DNA of 64,000 nt. Origin: Haematobia irritans. Lineage: Eukaryota; Arthropoda; Insecta; Diptera; Muscidae. Location: positions 992,001 to 1,056,000 of the forward strand of contig NC_134401.1 in the NCBI RefSeq assembly GCF_050003625.1, in the 5' to 3' direction. Below are positions 25,408-37,777 of the stretch, in pieces. Under the pieces are notes generated by a model. That model saw only the letters and a list, made by a program, of their open reading frames with translations, had not been told where the DNA came from and searched no databases. The first letter of the stretch is position 1; each line of letters opens with the position of its first letter. The position numbers were made by a program, and so were the translations under genes.

Positions 25408-26019
25408 CACTGAATAAAAATCATGCCCGGTTCCAAAGATATTCCGAGCCAAAGAAGCGGAGAATACAAGTAAGGATACTTTTAAGACACAATTTTCTGT
25501 TAAATTTGGGTTTTGTGTACTTGCTTCTAGCAAGTAAATTTTAATTTTTCGTTTTTTTTTCAGTTTTTTTTTTCATATGCTAGCAAAGTCCTTTAAAAAC
25601 GAGTTAACGACAACTTTATTTTCCAAATTCAGACTCGACTTCAAGTAGAAATTCTGCTATGTTTCAAGTAAAAAACCTCTTTAAAATCAAGTGTTGAAAA
25701 ACATGTCCTATATTTGAACGAGTTTTTGCAAAAAGACAACAAATTTAAAGACAATTTCAATAATTTTAAAGAAGTTTTCTGAATTATTAAAGTCAAGTTG
25801 ACCTTAGCCCACAAATTTTTTCATTTATGTTCTGATACCCATTTTGAAGTCAGATCACTTAATTATAAGGACAATACGACTTCATTAAAAATTTTATCGA
25901 CTTTTGGAAAATGAAAAGAGCTTTATATTAGAGAAATGCGTCTTCTATGCTAAGCAAAATTTACATTCGTATTTTAAAGACATGAAATCTTTGACCTCAC
26001 GACAATATTTTTTTCTGTG
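25408..26019 (+). mobile_element. CACTGAAAAA family F1, copy 2
   Basis: It aligns with 21661-22304 at an estimated 85-90% identity with small indels; about 25 bases after the left end (the GTCTTTACTTT segment) are missing. The ends are CACTGAATAAAAA and TTTTTTTCTGTGTGG. Both ends carry mutations relative to copy 1. Confidence 0.8.
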
Positions 26020-28095
26020 TGGTATCGAACCAAACGAATTACGTTGTAGCATTATATTCGAGCTTTCAGACAAAGAATACGAAAGTAGGAGACATACATA
26101 TTTGTATTTTTACGTTTCGTACAACTAACGATATTTTCATTGCCGCAATGAAAATTCTTCGTTATATCAATAAAAAGTATTCAATGTATATGCTAACTTC
26201 TAATGGAGAAAGGATACAAAAGGTTTCCCTTTTCAAACAGAACCATCTGAATTCTTCCTTTCATTCAACGCATTTGGTTCCATAAGCTCTTATTTTTTGA
26301 ATATTTTTTCATTAAGCTCAAAACTTTTCCTGATCAGGTGGCTTTTATGTATTTGATTTAAATTAAAAAAATTTTTTTTAAGTAAAAATACTTCGGATTT
26401 AAACTTTTCCCCGGTAATTAAAATTTCCCAGCTACTATTTTTTGTTACTCTAATATAGAATGGGCATTCTTGGAAGCTCTTCTAGTTAACATTTATTCCT
26501 AAAATTGATTAGCAGCCATTAATCAACTCTCGTAACGAGAAATACTTTAAAGTTCTTAGTAGCTCCATCAAATTATGGCATTTAAATTTTCTATTTTTCT
26601 CCTCTGAGCCTCATGCATAAGCCTCTGGCATTGAGAAATGGGAATTGGGGGGTTAACGATATCCATCCATCCATCGGAGTATCCCACAGTAATTATTAAC
26701 TGACACTTGGGCGGTTATGATTATTTTTCATTTTGAAATTTACGTGACGTGACTTTGGGGAGAAACAAAAAGGAGGTAAATTCGGTAGTCGGACACAAGC
26801 GACTTAATATGTTTTGTATTTTAACAAAGTATTTAACCCGGATTATTAATGATAACATTTTAATCTTTGTTTGAACATTTCTTGAAGGTGAATGAAGCAC
26901 AACAGCCTTGTTGGACTCGTATTAAGTGTTGATCTAGTTTCAACAATAATAAGATTCTCAAGCAAAGCTGTTTCAAAAGACAGATTGGTTAAATAATAAA
27001 CTATAATCGGTATGCTATTTATTCACATTTGATTAAATATTCGATTTTCACATGTAAGTCTGTTTTATTGGGTTCATCATTTCACCATTGACTAATATTT
27101 TTTTTCTCATGGGGCATGCCCTAACGTCAAATTATGTCATATCCAATGTCTTATCCAATCATGAAAAACTATCATTGGCATCTTTGTGAATACTCGTATG
27201 TGACACAATTTCACCCTAAAACCCATCTCAGCCATACATTCTTCTTCTAAATAATTTATTATGGTTCATAGAAAATCGATTATTACCGTATATGGTGTAA
27301 AGTGTAAAGCGCCTTTTTAACACTTTCGTGTTAATTTCTAAGAAATCTTGATATCCTTTGAAATCACTGATAAGATCTTTGATATAGACACAAAATGTTG
27401 TAGGCTGACATGTTCCACATTCATTATCGTTTGAAAATCAAACAGGAATAAAATTAACATCTTTATGGACTTACACCTGTTCCATCGATACAAAGGAGTG
27501 GATGGCCATAGGCAGACATGCGAGATAGAAAGTAAGATAGACGTGACGACTTCACCACCTTGGAACATGCAAGCACTATGTAAACATGTACTTCTCAAAA
27601 TAATTTGTGGATTTTTGTTTTGTTTTTGGAATGCCCCTAACACTCACTTTTATGTTTCGATTGATGACCATTGTTGTGGATTAGCGCCTCTTGTGGCGTG
27701 ATGTTTGCGAAGATAACTCGAGCGTTTAGGTGTCTAAGCGCCGACATGTGCCGCCGCTAATCCTCTAATTGCGGTTTGGCTTGTAAAGCGCTTTTGTTTC
27801 TTTCTTTGTTTAGATCATCATCCGGTATTTAGAGTTTCTTTAGTTAAAAAGCTTTCAAGCATATCCAGACAAAAAAGGTATCAAATTCCAAAAATATTCC
27901 ACTATATTTGTATTACATTCTTGTAGATTAATATAAGAGTGGGTCTTATAGAAAAATATTACATATCTACTAAATCAAGAGAATTTGGACTGGTTACTAC
28001 ATCTTTACCACATACACAAAAAACTACAATCCATATAAATTCTATAACACAGGCTAGTTTAAATTTCTTCTACATATGAAAATTTTAATAAATAT
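26020..28095. other. Low-repeat intergenic sequence
   Basis: No gene or recognised transposon. Bases 27640-27790 are unusually GC-rich for the intergenic region and carry homeodomain-type sites (separate entry). Confidence 0.35.
27678..27763. promoter_or_regulatory. Pair of GGATTAG sites in a GC-rich island (candidate regulatory element)
   Basis: GGATTAG at 27678-27684 and its complement CTAATCC at 27757-27763 face each other in a locally GC-rich stretch; a CTAATTG follows at once. GGATTAG is the preferred site of Bicoid/Otd-type homeodomains (Lys-50 class). Their presence between two early-patterning genes is suggestive only; function is inferred. Confidence 0.25.
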
Positions 28096-28612
28096 TTCGT
28101 AAATATTGACAATGATAATACTGAACAAAAAACGACCGCTAATACACACACACACAAAATTTCTGATTCAATCACGAAATTAATTGATCCAGTTAATTTT
28201 TTAATTGAAATGTCTTCAATCACAGAAATTAATTGACAGCAGATTAAAAAATTAATTGATACTTATTAATTTTTGTTTCAATTATTCAATTATTGTTTGT
28301 TATTATCAATTATTATTATATTATCAATTATTTAAATATTGACAATGATAATACTGAACAAAAAACGACCGCTAGTACACACACACAAAATTTCTGATTC
28401 AATAACGAAATTAATTGATCCAGTTAATTTTTTAATTGAAATGTCTTCAATCACAGAAATTAATTGAAAGCAGATTAAAAAATTAATTGATACTTATTAA
28501 TGTTTGTTTCAATTAACTAATTCGTTGAATCAATTAAATTTTTAATTGAATATTTTTTAAAACTCCATAAAAATTTTAATTGGAAAAATGTTCGTGAATT
28601 TTTTTTCTGTGC
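28096..28612. repeat. AT-rich AATTAATTGA element, tandemly duplicated
   Basis: A unit beginning AATATTGACAATGATAATAC at 28102 recurs at 28339, about 237 bases later, with nearly the same sequence, including a (CA)n run, TTTCTGATTCAAT and TTAATTGATCCAGTTAAT. The right end, TTTTTTTTCTGTGCAC, is typical of this AT-rich MITE family, also present at 30588-30850 and 40934-41164. Confidence 0.75.
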
Positions 28613-28799
28613 ACCAAAAATAATATTTTATATCCTCCCAAATGAAATTTTAAACAGACAATCATAGTTTACTATTTAATTTTCTCTCTTTTTGCATCAA
28701 TCCACAATTATCGTTAAAGCCATCAACGCACAAACAACGCATATTTGCAGACCACATTATTAAGCACACACAAGCTGATGTAATGAAACTTTATTTAAA

Positions 28800-28905
28800 G
28801 ATTGCAAACCATTTTGTCATGGCTACACAAACATATTACATTTTCCCCGTGAAAAGTAACATTATGGCATAGTTGGAAAGACCATATTCCTCCTCTGGGT
28901 GTATA
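28800..28905. repeat. Fragment of the CTGGGTGTA-ended MITE family
   Basis: It contains CACAAACATATTACATTTTC and ends with ACCATATTCCTCCTCTGGGTGTA, matching the right end of the element at 61250-61452. Confidence 0.5.
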
Positions 28906-30587
28906 TGTATGTTAGTTAATTTATTTCTATATTCCTCAGAAATTTGAAACCTGTTAAGCGATTTGAATGGAAATGATTTTGAGCTATATTGTTTGAGGAG
29001 TTTGTCAATTGCTTAATTAGGAACACGTCAGAGAACACGATGTTCGGAAACATATATAAACTTGGTAATATTTCGTGCCTGCCACTATGTCCATCTCTTC
29101 AGCTTTCCTTTGGTCATCTTAAAAATGCATTTGTAAAAGTAGCGGCAAATATTAAAGTAATTCAATTAGAGCAGATTACAACCTGCTTAGATGGAAGTCA
29201 TTCGTAATTTGTCGGATGCTACGGAAGCGTCTTAACATCGGAAGTAAATCAATCCTCTTTAACGGTATTGTTAGCCGTGATGGCTTTCACTTTGGCCCAT
29301 TCGTTGTCACAATTACATCGAAAATAATCAATCTTTGTTTCTTTGATTTTTTGTCATCAATGCCGCCTGGAATGCGCTTTTCATTCCAACGGAAGCTTAA
29401 CAATGATTGGCACGTGATATGGTTCCAAAGGTTTCTAAGGTAAAAGTAAATGGAGAATGACATCGACATTGTCATGTCATGCAACAAAGAGACCAACTAA
29501 GGGCGAAGACAAAAAAGAAATTTGTGGCAAATCGATTATGTTCATCACCTCTATGGGTTCTTGTACTCGCTTGAGTTCGAATTCCGATTAATTCTTTTTA
29601 ATTGCAAGTCAAAACAGTAATGCAATGGTCTATATCAGTCACCGCAATATTTACTTAAACACTTACTTCTTCATCACCTCATACTAAGCGTATCATCAAT
29701 GTTTGAAGTTTAATCACAAACAACAAACAAACCCTTCGAAGTATTTACATTAGCACTGAACGCGCGCCACAACACGAATGGCTTCTCAGTCATTCGATAA
29801 TTGTGCGTACACACGAGAGATTCACAATACTCGCCGCCAACAACAAACAGCCACATATACATACACCTCGTAAGCACATGCAATGTTCGATATCGGGAAT
29901 GCAAGCATCGTATCTATCGGAATGTGTGCATAACTAAAATGCATTACAAAGTGCATTTGATTTGGTAAATAAATCACATGGAGAGCAGCAAAGCAAACCA
30001 CACCGCATAAGCGCGGGATAAGCATCAGTCAACTTCTATTCTAGTGGAGATTTGGAATTGAATTATTTGAATTGTGTCGTGGTTTATAGCTATGGCAAGG
30101 GTAGGAGGTAGTTTTGAAATATCAAACGGACAACCAATTGCTCCTTGCTTTGATATCAGACCATTCTTCAATGTCAAATTATGAAAATTGTTATTGGTCG
30201 AATCTACCAGATTCCCATAATGAATGGGAAGCCACAAAGAAATACAATAAATCAAATGTAAATTATTGATAAGAGGGTTTCAATGTTTTCTAGCTGTAAT
30301 CCTGCTTCGGAACTTCAAATATTAATTAGAAAAAGCTTTGGAATCAAATACAAATCATAAACAACTTTGAACTATGGAGAGTTCAATATGTGAACACAAT
30401 GCAAATTATGCATATTTGGGATTCTAAACGTACATCTAGTCAAGCAAAAATGTTAGTAAACCAATTTTTAAGTCACAAACTTAATTGTAAAGACAAAACG
30501 ACTTTATTGAAAAGTTCATCGACTTTGGAACAATCATGGCAGAAAGAAGTACGATATGGAAAAGTAGTTCAAAACTACTTTTTGTTT
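28906..30587. other. Low-repeat intergenic sequence
   Basis: No recognised gene or transposon. Composition is more balanced than average, and no copies were found elsewhere in the window. It is a reasonable place to look for conserved non-coding elements. Confidence 0.35.
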
Positions 30588-30850
30588 TACGCACAAAAAA
30601 AATTTCTGATTCAATCACGAAATTAATGATAGTATCAATCACAATTTTATTTGGACATAAAAAATATTTGATTAAAAAATTAATTGATTCAATTAAAAAA
30701 ATTTAATTGATGTTAATGGCAAAACTCAATTATTTTTTTGAATTAAACACGTAACTCTTTTCAACTACTTTCTTGTCTGACTTTGTGTTTTTAGTTTGAT
30801 TAAAAAAATTGATTGAAATAAATTTTTATTTAAAAATTAAAAAAATCCAT
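30588..30850. repeat. AT-rich AATTAATTGA element
   Basis: It starts with CGCACAAAAAAAATTTCTG and repeats the GATTCAATCACGAAATTAAT phrase of 28142-28612. Runs of ATTGATTCAATTAAAAA in both orientations point to a foldback MITE. Confidence 0.6.
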
Positions 30851-30877
30851 GACATTTTTCAAAACCAAAATCATTAG

Positions 30878-31494
30878 TGAAAAAAAAGTTTACTTGGATC
30901 CAAAGATTTTGACTTTCCTTTAAGGATTTTGGTATTAATTCCGAGCCAAAGATGCGGCTTCTTTAAAATAAAGATATTTTTTAGCGACCTATCTGGCTTT
31001 AAATCTAGAATCAATAAAATTAAAATTATGATGCAGATCTCATTTATCAAATTGTCATTCTCTTTTCGCGGATTATTGTTAAAGCTATTCACGTACAAAC
31101 AAATGCTACTTTAAAAATCCAAATTATACCGAATACTTCAAAGTAAAGAAGATTTTCTTAATTCCAAAAACCTTTAAAGCAAAGATGCTAAATCCTCAAA
31201 ATAAGTCTTAACCTATATTTGAAGTGGTTTTATCTTAAATCTAAAGATTCAATATTTCAGTTGGTTTAAGGACGATTTCTTTAAATCAAAGAAATGCGAC
31301 TTTAACAGAGGTACGCAAATTTCCAAAACTTGTGTCCAAAATTTAATGAAAACATTTTTTGAAGCAAAGACTAAAAACTTTATTTTAATTAAAATTTCAT
31401 TATTTTAAAGAAATTTGTCCTTAACATATGTACATTTCGCATCCCAAAATATAGGTTGCGTAATCTTTAATATCACGTAAATATTTCTTTCAGT
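30878..31494 (+). mobile_element. Non-autonomous TIR element, CACTGAAAAA family F2
   Basis: It aligns with 55318-55973: GTTTACTTGGATCCAAAGAT, GATTTTGGTATT, GAGCCAAAGATGCGGCTTCT, and the end TAATATCACGTAAATATTT. Directly after it, 31495-31540 carries the reverse complement of a family F1 left end (CAAAACCTTTGGAACACGG to ATTCAGTG), so the right terminus is a mosaic. Confidence 0.75.
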
Positions 31495-31540
31495 ATAAAG
31501 ACAAAACCTTTGGAACACGGCAAGCTTGTTTATTCAGTGT

Positions 31541-31835
31541 ATCCATGTCCGTCTGTCTGTGAACACATTCTTGTGATCCAAGTCTAGTCTAATCGCAGTT
31601 CTGGATCAGAATAGATTTCTATTGATTTTGGAAGAAATCGATGGGAGATATAGCTCCCATATATATCTTTCGCCCAATTCAGGAATTTTGTAGAAGTGTA
31701 CAAATTTTGTCCATATCAGATCCAATTTAAATATATGTTTAAGGGAATATAAATATTTATATAGGACCCAACAAATTTGAAGGGTTTGAGATGGTATCGA
31801 AAATGTTGATCTACAAAGTGGTGCAGGGTCCCAGC
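31541..31835 (+). mobile_element. Truncated mini-me/DINE-1-like element, family 2
   Basis: It contains CCATGTCCGTCTGTCTGTG, then TATAGCTCCCATATATA and CTTTCGCCCA, then the end segment GATGGTATCGAAAATG and CAAAGTGGTGCAGGGT. It matches 37778-40149 but with most of the middle deleted and the terminal hairpin missing. Confidence 0.75.
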
Positions 31836-32504
31836 AAAAAAAATTGGAAATTGTTCCACAAACATTTCCTTTAAAGCCCATCCCAGAATCCCCCATCGAT
31901 TTTTGTCAACTTCCGATGCAGTCCTTTTGGACAAGTTCACAAACATTTCTTCTAAAGCGCATCTTGGGATCCCCCAATGATTGTTTTCTACTTCCGCTGC
32001 AGTCCTTGTGGACAAGTATTAGAAAGTACGCAATCAGGCTATTTAAGTGCAAATTTTGAACAATTAAATTAAATTACAAAAAAAAAAATAAAAAATTAAT
32101 AAAAAATAAAAAAATAATAAACAAAAAATTAATTTCATCCCCACTGGGATTTGAACCTGTACCGTTTGACTTTTTCGCTTCCATGGAAGTTTGAGGTTTT
32201 GCAAATTACGAGAATTTTTATTATTATTATTTTTTTTTTTTTGATTTTTAATAGAAAAAAATATATTTAACGAAAATATATGCCGAAAATAAAAAAATAA
32301 AAACGATGCATAAAAAAATATTTCTTTAGAAAAATATTTGATAAAAAATTTCCGCTGGTGAAATTTGAACCTGCGTTTCTTATTTTTTTGTTCATACTAA
32401 TAAAGAACATCTCGAAAAGCAATTAGAATGTTATTCCTTGGTGTCGTATTACGATCGTATCACAAACATTTGAATTGACCTTTCGACGCTTTATGTTCAA
32501 TGGC
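31836..32504. other. Unassigned AT-rich sequence with tRNA T-arm-like words
   Basis: At 31844-32015 a stretch of about 80 bases is partly duplicated (CAAACATTTCTTCTAAAGC-like phrases twice). Two minus-strand stretches, near 32142-32162 and 32356-32376, resemble tRNA T arms (AGGTTCAAATCCCAG and AGGTTCAAATTTCACC) but lack a full cloverleaf. Confidence 0.35.
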
Positions 32505-32690
32505 GTTTGGGGCTGTGTGTGCTAAGGTGTTCTGTTATGGTGCCATCAAACCCAGGTTCAACCCCTGGTCGTGCACACCTCTATTTCAAAACTTCTCTAA
32601 GAGGTTTCAACTTAATGTAATATGCTGCCATTGAGCTAAACATAGGATCGAGCTCACTGTGGTATCACAATGGTTCTAAATTGAATCGAT
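32505..32690 (+). mobile_element. SINE variant with a different tRNA-like head
   Basis: The first 70 bases form a tRNA-like head unlike that of the other copies: GTGTGCTAAGGTGTTC as A box and AGGTTCAACCCCTGG as B box with pairing T-stem bases. The body that follows (CTTCTCTAAGAGGTTTCAA, CATTGAGCTAAACAT, GTGGTATCACAATGG) is the body of the common SINE with two internal deletions. The (CCTAA)n tail is not present. Confidence 0.75.
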
Positions 32691-35600
32691 ACCGCCCGTT
32701 CCTTTTTTCCTTTCCACTCAATTGGTTTTCGCAAGATTAGATATAGCTACAGGTTTTTCGAATTTGGTATGTCTTTATTGCAATCCTTTGTTTAGGTTAG
32801 GTATGGAGGCAATCAGTGTTGCCTACTCACAAACAAAATTTTATTGCAACAAATTTTTATTTATAAACCCCTGCCTGATTTATAACTCAATTATAATGTA
32901 CCTCTTTATAGGTTAGTTGGAACGGCGGGTTAGTCCAAGTTTGCAACCACATAGAGATGATTTGAAGTCTTTTCAAAATTAAGTAGCGTGTTTAATATTG
33001 ACAGAAAATATGAACAGATCTGATATAGTTTAGCTCCTTATTAAGTGGTTATCAAAATATTCAGAAAAGTAAAAGCCTCCCTATATACCACCGCATTACA
33101 ATATCTCTGTTAAGGTTTCGTTTATATTTATTCCTAAAATAATCTAAGTATTTAATGGTTCAATTTCTAATTAGACCCAGTGTTTACAAAGGACATCACT
33201 TTTGGCAGTTGCTTGGGAGTTCATTAAATTCAAATTAAATTCTCATTTCAAGTTTCCCACACATCATGTATTCTTACACACTCCCTCACATCAAATACTT
33301 AACCACTATGTGTCCTCAACATGTCAACAACATCAACATGCTCATAATTCAGATCTACATATTTAGCACTTAATTAGTCATATTATGGCCATGTAGCAGA
33401 CATTAGGCCCAAAAGAAGACATCATCCCACAATTAATGTTTATTCGCCAATATCATAAATCGAATAAATAAAGTATCTCTAATGAATTGTTTATGGCACA
33501 TTATCGTTTTGGAGAGATAGCTGAATGAATGGATAGATGGATGAATTGGCCATGCGGCCATAGAAGGCACTTGCCAAGACAGCTAACACCTCCATGGAAG
33601 TGTTGAAGCCTAAGTTGCTGGTTCCACCTACTGAAGACGCAAGGCGAATGGCCAAATTTAATTACTATCTTTGAAGTTGAAGGTAGATTAGAGATCAGAG
33701 TAGTGGAACAAATGGCCAGCTAGTATGGAAACATGGACATACACACTAGCTTACTTGCTCATGTTCCTAATGATGAACATCTGATCCGATGTTGAGTTAA
33801 TTTTGGCTACTTGGTGTCCTCTCAGGTGTTTCGTTGGTAAACGGTAAAAGAGGATATGTTGTGAATGACCCCTGACATGGCTAGGAAGTGGCAATTTAGT
33901 TTTAAGTAAATTTAAGCCGTAAGCGCTGCTAAAGTAATTGGCAACGCCTGGCCAGATATTGGGAGTAACAGCACGGAGAAGAGTACATTTGTTGGAAAAT
34001 ATGCGTAGAAAATCGATCATGGCATTGGTTTGATGACTTTATTTACTTTGTCTGCCAAACGTTTAGAATTGAAGAACAGGAGCATACAACACAACAGAAG
34101 AAGACAATGTGGTCACACAGGACGATACGAAGTGACAAAGTTTTAGACAAACAATTCGCCCACTAGGTGGGCCAAGATTACAACAAGCATTGAGTATAGA
34201 AGATGGAGAAGAAAACACTAGAAACTCCATACACCATTTCATCTTCGTTTCATGTCTTGCTTTCCAAATGAGGACGAACAATTGCAAGGAATACCAGCAA
34301 AATATGTGCGTAACAGTTCAATTAGCAACGGCATGATCAGGCGACAAAATGATTTAAGCAAATAATTTGAAAGAGGATGGTATGAAGATTTCAGAAAATA
34401 TACCCCATTCTCAAGCAGATTCGTATTTTGTATTTAAATACCCATGGCCAGGCAAAGAAAATTCTTGAGAAAATCCACATATTTGGTAAAATATTTCCAT
34501 AGAGGCCTCGTTTGAATTGTATATGGCTGCAGGACTAAGGACCACACGCCGTCATGAAGTTAAACATTAACTACCGATCACTTAAGGATGAGCGAGAGAG
34601 AGAGCTACATACAGAGTGACAGGTAACAACAAGTAGTGTCCTTCAAAGCATAAGAGAAAATGTCCTGTTATGTTTTGTGGTTCTAGTGTTAATTGTTTGT
34701 TACTCTTAGTTGAACTTCTTACGCCTAAAACAAGCTCTGCTTATACTCCATCTCTCTCTTTCCTTCTTTTACTCATTCTCCTAATACATATCGACAGACA
34801 TTGATCTCCGACAGCGTTGCAAAAATGTTTGTTATCCTTTCGAAAGATCTTATCGACTCCCATCTATGCGCGTCCTTTTTCAAATCTAAGCAGAAATAAT
34901 GCTCAATTTTACGGCCACATTATTAGCAACAAAATTTTCGTGGATTATTCATCGGTTTGGTCGCTGTGGTTTTAATTTTGTCCTTTTCATCCCACGCAAT
35001 AGGTGTATGGGGAAACCGTTTTGTCGCGGCTATGCTTGAAGACCGCAATTATGACTGTGGTCTGCCATATATTTGTGGTAATTTTGTCCTCAATCGTAGC
35101 ATTTAGCAGTTTAGTACCTCATCCGAAATCTACCTTCATTCAGCCCAAAACTCTACGTGTGATTGCAACCGCAGTGGTTTTGCCACAGAATAGAAAAGCT
35201 AAGTCATAGTGACCGCAACAGAGTGACATCTTAATTGTCATCTTAGACAGATGTTTCCATGCCCAATGAATAAGACTGGAACTTTCATTTGTAGTCTCAA
35301 CAGGTTGTCATTATTGGTTTATACCACAGAGTTGGGCTCTTGTGGTACAAATCGAGAATTTTCTTCGCCCATTTGTTGAAATCAATGTAGAATCCGGCCT
35401 TGTGGTTAAGAATTAAAAAGTCTGCAGAATATATAATGTCGAGTGGCAAGATTTTCACAAACCTAATACAAAATTAGATATAGCTCCCATATATGTGTAC
35501 AATTCTGGCAACTATGGTTATAAAACGTACAATTTACAACCGACCTCAATCACATATCATCTATAAAATTTTGTGCGATTTCGTTACTGTGAAAATGTGT

Positions 35601-36249
35601 TGCCCCAGTGTTACTCTCCTTTTTCCCTCAATATTGATCCGCCTAAATGATTGTACTATTGGTAATTTTGTGCCGTCTAAATTTTGCAATCAGTTTGGAA
35701 ACTGTTTCACTTTTTATTAGAATCGAACTCGTCAATAGTATTTAGCTATTATATTGGTAAAATTTTATCAAACCGGTTCAAGTTCAAGCTTTCAAATCAT
35801 GTATATGTTATCATTACTTTAGAGGCACGTCTTTCGAAGACAAAAATGAATTCAGTATTCGCCCATTTAGATGGCAGAATGTGTACATTTTTGAGGACTA
35901 ATAATTAGCAAACTCCGACTTTTATTATTTGCAAAATAATTTCCCTCTCTATTTTGCATCAAAGACACCCTCTATTTACCACAAATCGTAAAACATAAAA
36001 CAAACACTTTTCCGCAATTTTTCTTTTGGATATTTTCGTAGCAATGAGGGCGGGGAAAAATCCTTCATCGCCCAACCACTCTATTCATTAACTACTGTTT
36101 TAAACTTTCGTATTCTAATTACCTCTCTCGAAATCGGTATAGATGAAATGAATTATCACAGCCATTGTCTATTGGAAATAATCGCTCAAATCGATAATCA
36201 TGACCAAACACTTTTTCGCCAAATGATGGCGGCAACAGATCAAAGGTTT

Positions 36250-36275
36250 TATGTGTCTGTGTGTGTGTGTGTGTC
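36250..36275. repeat. TG microsatellite
   Basis: GTGTCTGTG is followed by an uninterrupted run of TG dinucleotides. Confidence 0.85.
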
Positions 36276-36808
36276 TTCTACGCCAAATGTATCATGTAAG
36301 CAAACAAAAACGCTCCATTGCTCTAGCTTTTGTTATTTTAAAATCCCCCTATTGTTTTGGGGGAGAGGCGTAAGAGTGGTCCCATTATATGGAGGACCAC
36401 CGCAAATGACATGACTCCCCTTCTATGTTTCACAATAACAAAATTCATCGATTATTTTGGTTTATACAAACGGCAGCTCTAACACACCGTGGGTGTTCCA
36501 TTTGGCTAGCTCATACGGTGTGGTAGATTGGGGGGGGGAGTATAGAGGCAACGTCAAAGCATCACAAGGCGTCAAGGTAATCATTCAAAAATTATGACAT
36601 CTGCAGTTGTTGTTCCTTCTTGTGCCCCATAGAATTGAAGTCCAGTTAAAAAATATTCACTTTGACCAACTTAGTGAACTCTCTTCACACAATCATTAGG
36701 CAATGGTAACAAGTATACCAAAGATTGGCATTTGAATATTTTGTGACTTGGCCCATATGGAGAATTTTTGGCTAAACCTCACACAGCGTGGTGGTAGGTG
36801 AGTGATCA

Positions 36809-36828
36809 ACAATCGATCGATCGATTGT
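36809..36828. repeat. 20-base perfect palindrome
   Basis: ACAATCGATCGATCGATTGT equals its own reverse complement. It contains overlapping ATCGAT words, similar to but not identical with fly DRE/BEAF-type sites. Confidence 0.6.
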
Positions 36829-37777
36829 GTTTAGCCTGTGAGCGAACACCACACTCGGTGGGAATTTCATTCGTTTTTATTTTATGACCAACAAGAGATG
36901 GCTGAGATTGGCTTATTGTTCGATTTCCACAAAAAGACCAAGTAGCAAAAATCAATCTATCATTTTTGTTATTGAAACTTTTTGGCAACCGACATTTGTA
37001 TTTTTTGCTTGGGATGGATTTTGTTTTTTTTTCCTTTTAGAAACAATAACACCTCAACGCCTTCTTTTATTTCATTTCAGCTACTGGAATTTACGATGGG
37101 AATATTTTATTTATATTTTGACCAAAGGCAAAAATCAGACTATAAATAAATGTACAGTCTGCACAATTAATTACTAATATGTAATTAAGTAAGTTTGAAC
37201 AATTCATGTTGAGAATTCTACTTATCAAAAAACAAAAGAAGAATACAATGCCATACGAAATAACAGACTGAGAAATAATTCTAGTAGTAAATCAACCATC
37301 TACCAAGGACCAGAATGTTACAGCCCTTGGTATTTTTATCTAACATACAGTACCGCAGGTTCAATTCCAGATCCATAATGTATGGTCACATTCGTCAAAA
37401 ATTTCTCTACAATGATATATCTCAAAATGCTAGAATTATTTGGAGGGCTTCAAACCATAATTAATTCTCAAAAAGGCGACTTCTTACGCTAGTCATAGAG
37501 AGATAAGATGTAGATTATTTTTCCTTTTCTGAGAGGTTTCACTGTACTCTTTAAAGCTCGACCGAAGCGATAATCGAAAAAAAAAAAACAATAATCGGAC
37601 GAAGCCGAATATTTTCTTAAAATCTGTAATTAAAGAAGTTTTGAGTGTTTTACTTCAATATTAGCAAATTTTGTGGTATAAAATGTAATAAATATTATAT
37701 ATTTTAATAATATTTTTATATTTATAATATTTTTGCTGACATTTTGCTCTTCTCAATTTTATGGAGCATGGAGTCAT

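Larger units (their letters stand above)
32691..37777. other. Long low-repeat intergenic region
   Basis: No gene recognised. Notable are a GAGA run (GAGCGAGAGAGAGAGC at about 34589), a TG microsatellite at 36250-36275, a 20-base perfect palindrome at 36809-36828 and a G run at 36531. Minus-strand frames of 89 and 74 codons at 33751-34020 and 34063-34287 lack known motifs. This is one of the least transposon-rich parts of the gsb/gsb-n interval and a likely home for enhancers, but that is inference. Confidence 0.4.

Noticed and set aside
33751..34287. Two minus-strand frames in the low-repeat region
   Set aside because: No known motif and the frames are not in the same phase; no splice sites convincingly link them.
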